From Dama dama (taxonomy: Eukaryota; Chordata; Mammalia; Artiodactyla; Cervidae), in NCBI RefSeq assembly GCF_033118175.1, contig NC_083701.1, positions 57,598,501-57,662,500 of the forward strand: 64,000 bases of DNA, written 5' to 3'. Under the pieces are notes generated by a model that was given only the letters and a program-made list of their open reading frames with translations, did not search any database and was not told the DNA's origin. Shown here in pieces: positions 44,946 through 55,410 of the stretch. How positions within the stretch are numbered: the stretch's first letter is position 1; each line of letters opens with the position of its first letter. The position numbers were made by a program, and so were the translations under genes.

Positions 44946-46319
44946 ACATGTGTAAGTATACACAATGAGGACATAATTATTTTGATAATACATTTATTTA
45001 TAAATAATATTTTATAATAGAAACTAGATTTCTTAATATTGACAGAATAATATTAAAATGTGATTACATTATTCCCCATTTACTGAAAAAAACCATGCAG
45101 ATACCATGCAAATAAATAACATGTCTGAAAAATCGTAAGGCACTGGATTGAGTTTCCAGAGAGCAATAACCATTATTTTAGATAGAATGATGTCTCTCTC
45201 CTAGAACAAAAGACTCATGAGAATATGTTCTATGTCTGCCTTAGTAACTACATTGTCCCTAAGACCTAACTGCATCTCTGACACATTTCTCCTCAACTGA
45301 TTTGCTCAGTAAAGTCTAACAGTCCCCAAGAATTCTTCCTAGCCTCCACACCATTCAAATAGTAGTATCTTTCAGCTGGGTTATTGAGGAATAGGTGGGT
45401 CTCTAGAGACGTGTGCCCCCTCACCCTTGAGAGTGGTTGCCAATTATTTTCTAAGAAAAGATGTTCATGTCGCTCCTCTTCAACAGCAGCAAGTTTAAGA
45501 AACGTTTATCCAACAGATAATTCAGGGACCCCAAGAGTCACTCTCTGTCACATTAGCCTACTTGCTTTTCCTTCATAACACGTACACTACCCAATATCAG
45601 GCTGTGCAATCACCAAGTTACTATGTTTATTGCCCACTACCCATCTCTAGAATGCAGACTCTAGAAGAGCAGAGAACTTACCTTTCTAGGACATGACTGA
45701 ACACTGCCAAGAGGACGCAAAGATGTGTGAAACAGAATAAACAAAATTGTAGGGGAAAAAAAATAATACAAGATTTCTTAATAGCAGTCTCCATCATTTG
45801 TAAGACACACATCAGTAAGCTTTTCAAGAGAGGAAAACCTACTGCAACATTAAATGGACTTATTGATTTTAAAGCAAGCCATACTTTGCTTTTAGGAACA
45901 ATAAAACATGAAACTTAAAATCAAAAAATGTTTATTTTATTCAAATTAGTCAAAGATTTATATAGTCATCAGAGTTTCTCATCAACATAGATTAGCAAAA
46001 GTCATCTTATTAATGATAAATCTCATGGCTCATAAGGAAATAAAGCATTTTAGTTGCTCTGAGCAGGTTTCTGAGTGATGAACTTCCAATTTCTCCTGGG
46101 TTTTTAGAACACTGACATTAAGTGTTGCCTCAAGGGTTTTTAGATTAGGAAACATTACCCCATCTTGCAGATTGCAGAATGAACTAAGACCCAGAGGTTC
46201 AGTGAGTGCTCACAGTTATCTAAAAGGCTAGAGATGTCTCTCATCGTCATGTCTCCTTCATCTTTCTCAAGGACTCTTTCCATTTTTCTAAAGAAAAACA
46301 CTTTGTTCGGTTCACGAAT
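44946..46319. other. No gene seen; possible L2 3' end at 45195-45290
   Basis: Mostly unassigned. 45195-45290 ('tctctcctagaacaaaagac', 'atgttctatgtctgcctta') fits the L2 3'-terminal block weakly. 45380-45590 is GC-richer with a 64-codon frame of no recognisable product. Confidence 0.4.
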
Positions 46320-46520
46320 GGGCTTCTCAGATGGCACTAATGGTAAGGAATCCACCTGCCAATGAAGGAGATGCAGGTTCGATCCCTGGGTCAAGAAGGT
46401 CCCCTGGAGGAGGGCATGGCAACCCACTCCAGTACTCTTGCCTAGAGAATCCCATGAACAGAGGAGCCTGGTGGGCTACAGTCCATGGGGTTGCAAAGAG
46501 TGAGACACGACTAAAGCACT
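46320..46520 (+). mobile_element. Bov-tA SINE with intact polymerase III B box
   Basis: A plus-strand copy of the 'ggcactaatggtaa' head type. The B box GGTTCGATCCC is intact at 46376-46386. The tail runs to 'agacacgactaaagcac'. No clear target duplication. Confidence 0.95.
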
Positions 46521-49500
46521 GTGTGTACACAAGGAGAATTCAATAAATGTCAGTTCCCTTTATTCCTAGGTTTACATTTGCTGGGAATAAATTTAAAAAA
46601 AAAAAACCCTAAATTTTCAAATTCTGTAATGGATCTTAATCCTATGATTTTTAAGATCTCCTTTACAGCATTAGTTACACTCTGAAAAGTTGTGCGGGGA
46701 AAAACCAAGAAGCTTCGAATGAGAATTTGCACTGAAATATTACTACCACTTTTAAAACACAAGGGAGGGAGGGAGGGAGGAAGAGAGAAGGAGAAGAGCT
46801 GAGGGGAGAGAGAGAGAAAGAATGAGACAATGTGAAAGAGAGAGATGAGAACCATTCAGTAACTCAGCAGGTTCACCAAGCCCTAGATTTCATTTTAGCC
46901 CACACTGCAGAGTTCAACTCTGATCTAACTACTAGCATGATTTTTTGGGCGTCTGTTTGCAGATGCAGTAGAGTTATCAATCCGAACAGACACAAAATCC
47001 GGGTCCAATGTCACTTCTCCTCATTATGTTAATAGTTAATACATGCAAATGAAAACACTCTAGCAATTTGATTTCTTTGAAGATAGTTTGCATATTGTCT
47101 TAGCCATAATGACTGTACACTTCTCTCAGTCTCCATTTATGCAAGGATAGTTTAGTTCATTTTTATCAGCTCAAGTTCATTTTGGCTGCTACTGGAATGT
47201 ATGTGCATGTTTCTTTTTTACCTTTTGCCTAATTATCATTCAGGTACCATAAGCAGGTTTTTCATGCTATTGGTGTTTTTCTTAATTAAGAAACAAATGA
47301 ATTCTCCCTAGCAAAAAAAGATGGAACAACAGAATAAGATGCCAGGGGCTGATGCTCTGTTTCTTAATTGAAGCAGTTCTATTGTTTGGTGTCGGTAGTG
47401 AGGGGGCAGAAATGTCATAAGTGTAGAATGTTAATAGCACAAAAATAACATAAAACTACTTTTAAAAATAAAGAGGAACTACAAAAAAAATGCTGTAAGA
47501 GCTTTGAAAACATAGATTTTTATCCACATATTAATTCTGACAGTAACAAAGTAGCTTCATTTACAAATCCCTCACACTTCGAAAGCCTGAGGTTCTAACC
47601 TCAGTCCTGAGAGATATGCCTGCCCCTCGTGCTTGTCTAGTTAACTGTACCCTACTTATTCACTCTTCATCAATTAAGCAGACACTCAGGGGAACAATTT
47701 GTTTCTTTAATTTGAGGGAAAAAATTTTTCTCTTTTAATTTGCTTTCTTCTTTTTCTACCCACAATAAAATCTCAATGTCCTATCCATATAGTTAGGAAA
47801 GGCTACTGCAATTATAAAATAAGATACATGCAAATTTATAGAGATAACTCTTCCTGTCCATTTCTCTTAGAGTGATGAAAACTTTGGATAATCAAGGTTT
47901 TAGAAGAAAGTTGAGTATTTTACCCATTCAATATGATGGCATAAATCTGGACTATTGAATGATATAAAAGGTTATATGTATTTCTCTTTAATCAAAGTTC
48001 CAGCTATTCTTTCATTTATGACTTTATTCCTACCTCAGATTACAGAAGTCCCACCTTATTATTATTTTACTTAAATTTTTTTAAAGCATGAAAATCCATT
48101 ACTATATAGTAAATAAGTTAATAAAGATTAAATAAGAAGCATCAGATAGGGTAATATGTTTTGCTAATAGGAAAAGAACATTATTTAAAAAATCCCTAAG
48201 TATCAGTTTCTAAATTACTAAGTTTTTACCCTTATTAATAACGTGCTATCACTCAGGTGTCTGAGCTATGTATGGAATAAATCCAAGAACCAAATAGAGA
48301 AAAGGAATTTTAATATATATAAATAATATATATGTGAATGAAACATACCCTTTATAGTTTCTTCCTTTCTGAAAGGAAGGGCCATACATTACTTGCTATA
48401 TCACTATAAGCATGTAAAGGAACCATTTATTAAAACCTAGCATTTTAGGATAATGTGGAATATCATGGAAAATATTTTTAGGTTCCTCTGAAAACATAAT
48501 TTATGGTTTTTAAGAAGGAAATAAATAATTTTAATTTGAGATGATTTTTAAAACTCTATCAAAGTACAGAAAATATTTTATGAAGTTGTCCAATGAGAGT
48601 GTAGGACAACTGGAAGGGAGTTGCTATGGAAAAGAAGGTCTGTGAGAAGTGAATCTGTAGCGCACAGAATTACATACATATACACAACATCATCTGTATA
48701 ACCAAAATAACTTTAAGAATCCATATTTCTGTGAAAGTCATAAAATAAATTTCAAAGAGCTTAACTAACGCACAGAATCTGAAATCCTATTGAAACTGTC
48801 AAGGGACTCCTTGTTTTTCATTTCACTATTTTTTAAACAAAATGGTGAACAATGACCAAAAACAGATTCCCATGCCTGCTTTCTTTATGGTCTAATATAT
48901 TAGAAAGAATCTACTTGTCCACTTAATAGAGTCACTCACATGATAATAAAATATTACATGATATTCAGCTTAGTAGTTTTTGGTCATGGAAACAAAGAAA
49001 TAAGACCTAGGGACAATTCCCCTCTTTTCCTCTCTTGAGGTTCTATAATCTTAGGATGATAGAGAAAAGGGAGAAAAGCAAAGAGTTTGAAGCTCTGAGA
49101 TTCACAAATTCCATACATATATGTAATATATATGTATTATCGGTGTAGGGAAAATATACATGGAAGTGTTAAACTAGAATGAACATAAATTTTTCTTAAA
49201 AGTATGTCTAGAAGCTCATGAAATTTATTTCTTCTAATTCTTCAAATAAGGAGATTAAAAACGCCCATTATCAACCTTAACCCCGTGGCAAATGTTTAGA
49301 CAACACATTTTCCTACTCCTACGGCAGTGTGAAGCTGGTCTTTCCCCACCCCCCAGACTCTGACATGCTAACATGGTGTCCCTGCCAAATTCTTGGCATT
49401 GGAAGAGAGGGGGAAGAGGCCATACCATAACGTGTTGATAATGAGGAGATAGAAATAGCAAACCAGCTGGATTGTCCTAATAAAGTATGTCTGGGATTTA

Positions 49501-50129
49501 GAGACACAACAACTATGTGTTCAGGTCATCCAAATGCATTTTAACCAACTGGTTCCTTCAATGACCTTTTCAGATACCCCACTCAGAAGCTTTCTAAATG
49601 AATTTTATGTATTAACTCCACAACTGTCTGGGAGGAAGGAAAAAGAAAAAAAAACCTTACTTCCATTTTACAGTAATGATTATTATACCCAAGACACCTC
49701 ATGTTATTTAATATGAAAAAATCAGACAAAATGATCTGTAACAGATTTCATAAATTTTAAAAATATTTACCAGTTTCTGTGTGTGATGAATACACTACAG
49801 TTACTATCAATGTATTTTATAAAGCATTTCCCAATGAACTTTAAAATATTTTTTTCCTTAGGAATAAAATATGTTACTTAAAAAGTGACTGTAGGGTTGT
49901 CTCAGCAAAAAGCTTTCATAATTTAGAATATTCAACAAGATCTATCTTTTTACTCTGACTAGGAACAATATTTACAAAATAAAAATAAAAACCCAATTCA
50001 TTTAAATATATTTAAAATACGCAATCCAAAGCCCTTAAACTTATATTTTGAATACATGGGGGTATTTATCACTACAAGAGAACAATTTGCTTTTATGGAT
50101 TTGACCTCAAAAATGCCAATAATAAAGAT
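46521..50129. other. No gene seen; 3.6 kb of unique sequence with a candidate regulatory block
   Basis: Apart from the purine tract at 46761-46848 no repeat is recognised. 46990-47400 carries a cluster of POU/homeodomain-type words, listed as a finding. From 47.4 to 50.1 kb the DNA is strongly AT-rich and unassigned. Confidence 0.45.
46761..46848 (+). repeat. Purine tract with (GGGA)4 G-quadruplex motif
   Basis: G triplets at 46763-46765, 46767-46769, 46771-46773 and 46775-46777, spaced by single A, form a compact quadruplex motif. GAGA-type sequence continues to 46848, giving a long polypurine strand that can form a triplex. Confidence 0.9.
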
Positions 50130-50335
50130 ATCTTACCAGTATATGCACAGTACTGTTATAAGCTCTTTGCATGTATTAATCCATTTAACCCTCAGAATAG
50201 GCCTTGCATAGGTTTCCTTAATAATCTTTTTTTAACAAATGGAGAAAATCAAGTCACAGACAAGTAACTTGCTCAAGGACATGCAACAATAAGGTGGGCC
50301 ATCTGGATTTAGAACTCTGATGTAAGACTCCAAAT
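50130..50335 (-). mobile_element. MIR-family SINE, antisense
   Basis: 'aagctctttgcatgtattaa', 'tccatttaaccctcagaat', 'gacaagtaacttgctcaagg' and 'ggatttagaactctgatgt' fall in MIR order when read in antisense. Confidence 0.65.
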
Positions 50336-50953
50336 TTCTGAAAGAGAATACCATCCCTAATCTCTCTCTAAAGAGTGACTGACTCAATCCCCTTCTAAGT
50401 AAACAGGTGAAAAGGTGGCTTTGTCCCGCATATCCACTCAAGGGCCATCCCACGGTCAGCTGCTGCACTGTGTCCTCAAGTCAACATGGAAGTTTACCAA
50501 CACACTCATTTTCAAGTCGATGGCTTGAAAAGTTACTTCCTAGATTATTTAGCCCTCTGTACTAACACCTTTCCAGGGAGTGGCTAAGGCGAGGCAGCAC
50601 AGCATCCAGTCAGGATATGAGGCATGTAACAGGTCACCCAATTTTGAAAACAAACCCTAGTAACATCAATAATTCTGATGACTCTTCACCCCAGAAACCA
50701 GTCGTCCTAGAAGTGTTGTATAGCGTCCCAAACAGAGGTAGTTTTAACAGATCATCTTCAATAATTTATTCTAGTAGGCCTTGCTCTGAGTCTATTTTTA
50801 GTGCTAACCACTAACTTTATCACCATGAAAACCACTTGTGGCTTTTCAACACATGATGGCCGGGATATCAGCAGGCCACATGGAAGCAGGGGGCTGGGTC
50901 CCCTTTGGGTTTGTTTTCCGCTGATGCTTTCCTTAACTTCTCTGGGTCTTTAC
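50336..50953. other. No gene seen; relatively GC-rich unique sequence
   Basis: About 620 bases of more balanced composition than the surroundings. It has an E-box and a forkhead-like word overlapping at 50399-50409. No exon structure can be shown. Confidence 0.4.
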
Positions 50954-50964
50954 GAATAGAATTC

Positions 50965-51235
50965 TTATAACAAAACAGAAACAGACTCAGAAGAAACTAG
51001 TGTACCAGTGGGGACAGGGAGGTGAGAAGCAGCAAGAGAGGTGTAAAAGATTAAGAAGAGGTATAAACTACTATGTACAAGATAAATATGATATAAGGAT
51101 GCATTGTATAACACAAGGAATATAGCCAATATCTTATAATAACTTTAGATGGAGCATGACCTATAAAAAATACTGAATCACCATACTGTGTACCTGAAAT
51201 TAATGCAATATTATAAATCAACTACAATTAAAAAA
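50965..51235 (+). mobile_element. L1 LINE 3' end with 11-bp target-site duplication
   Basis: A 5'-truncated 3' UTR ('caaaacagaaacagactcag' to 'tataaatcaactacaatt') with a short A tail. GAATAGAATTC at 50954-50964 recurs at 51236-51246. Confidence 0.93.
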
Positions 51236-51246
51236 GAATAGAATTC

Positions 51247-51555
51247 CTAATGGCAACGCATACCTCAAGAAGCCAAATAATTTTTCTTCCCCAGCAACTA
51301 GTTCCCTATTTATACAAAGTCACTGCAAAATGCCATTGATGAGATGAATTTACCTCCTCTCAGCTATGCATCTTGGCAGCACCTCCGACCAAACTGAGAA
51401 TCTAAAATACAAAAAGAACTTCAATCCCACCTGGGTTTTCAGAATCCATGAAAATGACCTGAATCAAAATTGACCTTTTGGTTGCATGGGCTATCAAGGC
51501 TGAAAATATTAGAACACTCTAACCTGTGAAAACAAACTTAGCAAGATGTATTAGG
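51247..51555. other. No gene seen; unassigned sequence
   Basis: About 310 bases of unassigned DNA. Confidence 0.45.
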
Positions 51556-51768
51556 TTTGAAAGTGAAAGTGTTGGTCACTCAGTCGTGTCTGACTCTTTG
51601 TGACCCCATGTACTGTAGCCTTCCAGGCTCTCTGCCCATGGGATTCTCCAGGCAAGAATACTGGAGTGGGTTGCCATTCCCTCCTCCAGGGGATCTTCCC
51701 TAGCCAGGGACTGAACCTGGGTTTCCCACATTGCAGGCAGATTCTTTACCGTCTGAGTCACCTCCTCC
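51556..51768 (-). mobile_element. Bov-tA SINE
   Basis: A full-length minus-strand copy, from the 'gaaagtgaaagtg' tail complement to the tRNA-like head complement ending in 'gtctgagtcacctcctcc'. No convincing target duplication. Confidence 0.95.
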
Positions 51769-52879
51769 AAACGAGAGCAACAAATGTTGTCTTTGTTTTC
51801 AGGTTATGATTTTCCTCAACCCCATGTTACTTCTATACTAACTCTATGCCCACTTCTTCAAAATTATTTGATAAAATTTCAACATAGGTTATTTTATTTT
51901 CCACTCAGTAATAATTATCAGAGGATATTCATGGTAGCATTTATGATTCAAAGCCTTCATGTTTTCTCGGGGTGTCTTTGTTAAATCCCACTGAAGCTAA
52001 GCTATAGTTTATCCCATGCTCTGGTCCATCTCCTGCTTACTGTTGCTGCTGTCCCCACAAGAACACGGGAGACAGCTTGGAAGATTTTCAAGGATACAAA
52101 ATCATTAATAAGGTGCAAAAAAGAGCAACATATTTGGCCCAGAACCAATTTAAAATATGTCTGTATATAATAATTTGAAGAAAAATAGCAGGCATCTGAA
52201 AAACCACTCAGAAAGTAAAACACTGGATATGGGTGTGAACTGGTTCAGGAAGAACAGGACAAAATTCCTGAACTCAGAAAAAACAACATCATGGGGACAA
52301 ACTTATTTTTGTAGAACAGAGCCCATAACAGTACATCAAATATTAAAGAACAGATCTTTTATCAAAAACCAAACTATCATACACTATTAATCTGAGGTTA
52401 ATAACATAGCCATGACCTATGCTGAGAACAGAGAAATGTCCTATTTTAAAAGGCAATGTATTTAAATTCTTTTTCTCTGTGCAATTTCCTTCTCCAAAGT
52501 AAAACAGAGCTTAATCTTCACTTGAGTGCTCACTTTTGGTATATTCTCATATTAAGCTTAATAAGGACTATAGAAAAAATTATCATTATAGCTCTTCTCC
52601 CTCACAGTAAAGTCTGAATTGGAAAGATACTGAAATATTTTATTAAATATTTTTCCATCTTCTATCCTTTCTTCTCAAACCCCAATCATATTTCTATCCT
52701 CTCAACCAATCAACTGAGGGGAAGATGAGCAATTAAAACTTAATGATACTGGCAACACATACTTGACTGTTTTCTACCCATCACAGACCTTCCCCTCACA
52801 ACAGAATTTATCAGTAGTAGTAATGGTAATGGCATAACAATAAGGGAATCTATGTCCTACTCCAAATTCCCAGTCCTAA
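51769..52879. other. No gene seen; unassigned sequence
   Basis: About 1.1 kb of AT-rich DNA without recognised repeats. A 77-codon frame at 52157-52390 has no recognisable product. Confidence 0.45.
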
Positions 52880-53340
52880 TCCCCAGAGAAAACATCATTG
52901 ATAATTTCCTGCATATTCAGATACTTTTCAAGAAAATAGATAGATATATGTGTATATGTTCATTCTTTCACTTCTTAAAATACAAGTAGAGAAAAGCCAT
53001 ACTGAAATATTTTTTCTCACTTTGTCAGTCTGAGAGATTCTCACAGTAGGATGGAGATATCCATCTCATCCTTTATAATGCATGAATTACACTAAGGATT
53101 GCACCACAATTCTATTTCATCCATCCCCTATTAATGGTTAATTTCTAATTATTTGCCATTACAAACTACACTGTAAAGCCCACACACACAAAGGTTTCTA
53201 TGGGAAAGAGGAATTGCTAGGTCAGAGAGTATATGTGCAGTTTTAACAGCTATAAACTGGCAGATCAACTTTCAAAGAGGTTTGCAACAACTGGCAATCC
53301 CAGTTACAAGTGCTCTGCCCACTAGCCATTGAAAATTTAC
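52880..53340 (-). mobile_element. Old L1 LINE, antisense fragment
   Basis: In antisense the landmarks follow the end of ORF2 and 3' part of an old L1: 'catcccctattaatggttaa', 'gaggaattgctaggtcagag' and 'tttcaaagaggtttgcaaca'. It is highly diverged. Confidence 0.6.
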
Positions 53341-53764
53341 CCTTCCCGTATTCAGTTATAAAACTAGACTAAAGCATATGAATGAATGCAAAGCTACTCC
53401 CAAAGACAATCTCATGAGTTAAGCACAAACAGATTCAATTAAAAAGATATTGCTCTGTTCATTTATTTTTGCATGTGTTGTCTCACCTCAATAAAATATT
53501 CATACTAAACTACTGAATGCCCTGAGTGACTGTTTCAGCCATCACTCCAGCGCTGTCATTAAATCTACATTTAGAAGTTAGAAGGTAGCACAGAAGTCTA
53601 AGCTGAAATTCACGATAACAATAATTGTTAAATTTCACACAATGAAAGTTGACTAAAACCCACTATTGGCTCATGATTTTCTTGTCTTCTCCTATACCAA
53701 ATTGGTAATTATCAAACACATTTAAAAGGCACTAATCAGAGTCTATTTTTCAGTATCTGCCTTG
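53341..53764. other. No gene seen; unassigned sequence
   Basis: About 420 bases with no recognised feature. Confidence 0.45.
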
Positions 53765-53834
53765 ACCATCAATTACCTAAAGAATGAGTTCAAGTTCTTT
53801 AACACAGCATACAAAGCCCTTTAGAAACCTGTTC
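53765..53834 (+). mobile_element. L2 LINE, left part, interrupted by L1
   Basis: 'gagttcaagttctttaacac' and 'atacaaagccctttagaaac' match the L2 3' region; the match resumes after the L1 insertion. Confidence 0.55.
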
Positions 53835-53990
53835 CTCTGACAACCTAGAGGGGTGAGGGGTGGAGGGAGGCTCAAGAGGAAGGGGACACACATATATCTT
53901 TGGCTGGTTCGTGTTGATGTATGACAGAAGCCAACACAATACTGTGAAGCAATTATCTTTCCATTAAAAATAAACTTAAAAACTTTTCAA
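53835..53990 (+). mobile_element. Bovine-type L1, very short 3' end inserted in L2
   Basis: About 150 bases of L1 3' UTR ('ttggctggttcgtgttgatg', 'caatactgtgaagcaattat', A-rich end). The orientation matches the L1 copy at 41.2 kb. Confidence 0.85.
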
Positions 53991-54345
53991 AAACACAACA
54001 CCCTGAAAGTAAAACAATGTGTTCAACAATGACAAAAACCTGGTCTCAAATCAAGTTCAAGCTGCCTTCTGTCACTGTTTCCCATGTTCCATCATCTTTG
54101 CTCACAACTACTCACTAGACCTTGAAAAATGTATGTTCTTTAACGCCTTTCTGCTCTTGGCCAAACTGTTGATTCGGCCAGGATGCAATTCTCTCTTGTC
54201 CTGACTGAATCTTCAACCCCTCCTTCAAGACCCAGCTTAAGTAAGATCTCATTCTAGAGGCTCATCCTAAGTCACAGAGCTATCTTTGTACCCACGTCAT
54301 TTTACACTTTCTATCAAGAACATAACCCAGTGCGCAGTATTTGTG
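53991..54345 (+). mobile_element. L2 LINE, right part
   Basis: 'cctccttcaagacccagctt' and 'tctagaggctcatcctaagt' match the L2 3' region, in order and orientation with 53765-53834. Confidence 0.6.
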
Positions 54346-54421
54346 CCTTTCTCCTTAACTACGTACGCAATATGCTACCTGACAAGACAGACCATAGTGT
54401 GTGGATTTTTGTATTTTCCCC

Positions 54422-54648
54422 TCCCTGTGGTTTCACCTGGTGGATCAGAGGGTAAAGCCTCTGCCTGCAATGTGGGAGACCCAGGTATGATCCCTGGGTC
54501 GGGGAGATCCCCTGGAGAAGGAAATGGCACCCCACTCCAGTATTCTTGCCTGGAGAACCCCATGGACGGAGGAGCCTAGGAGTCTACAGTCTATGGGGTC
54601 GCAAAGAGTCGGACACCACGGAGCAACTACACTTTCACTTTCACTCTG
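54422..54648 (+). mobile_element. Bov-tA SINE
   Basis: A full-length plus-strand copy with 'cctgcctgcaatgtgggaga' in the head and 'aaagagtcggacaccacgg' near the end. The B box reads GGTATGATCC and is altered. It is the last ruminant-specific element in the window. Confidence 0.95.
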
Positions 54649-54799
54649 TCTGTTTAATGACTGTTGAATGAAGAAATGGGAGTTTTTAATTTAAATAAAA
54701 AGCATGTGGACAACTCTTTCTTCTTTTGTGTGGAAAACTGCAAAACCACTTTTATTAAAAGATGTATCACAGGAAACGACGTTGAATTAAAAAAAAAAT

Positions 54800-55410
54800 T
54801 TCATTCATTCGTCCATTCATTCAGCTAATATTCTTTGAGTGTTTGCTATGTGCCAGGTACTCTTGCAGCAACTAGAGGTATTAGAAGTGAACAAGAGCAG
54901 GTCCTGTCCCCTGAGCTTAGATCCTAAGTGAGAAATCATTTAATAAAGAAGTATGCATGCTAACAAATGAATAAAGAAGACAATTTCAGATAAATATCAG
55001 TAGAATGAAAATAAAATAGGGTAATGGGCTAGAGAGCAAATTGAGGTGTATAGGGGGACAGAAAATTTAAATGCAGGCTAAGGGAGGTCTTTCTTAAGAG
55101 TTGACACGTGAAGTGAAAAGTGAATGATAAGAAGAAGACAGCCATATGGAAATCTAGGGAAATGACATTTCAAAGAGAGAAGCAGCTTGGCATGTTCAAG
55201 GAACAAAAAGAAGATCAGTAAAGATAAAATGTTGTGAATGCAGGTGGTTTATAGGGGCCAGTCAGGGTAGAGATTGGGGAGGGAAATGCCACATGATCAC
55301 GGTATACTTGGTGATCAGGTCAGACAGAAAGGCAGCAAATGGATCATAGAAGATGCAATAAGCAGTGATGTAAAAAATTAGATGTCAGTTGTAAAGCACA
55401 CCCACTGGAG
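54800..55410 (+). repeat. Ancient mammalian interspersed repeat, another copy
   Basis: 'tgctatgtgccaggtactct', 'gtcctgtcccctgagcttag', 'aagggaggtctttcttaaga' and 'ggcatgttcaaggaacaaaa' recur in the order seen at 9.2 and 32.3 kb. Confidence 0.6.

Noticed and set aside
46376..46386. An independent polymerase III promoter
   Set aside because: The intact B box is part of a Bov-tA SINE; nothing shows that it drives another RNA.
50399..50409. A composite forkhead/E-box site
   Set aside because: GTAAACAGGTG is a single short word expected by chance in 64 kb.
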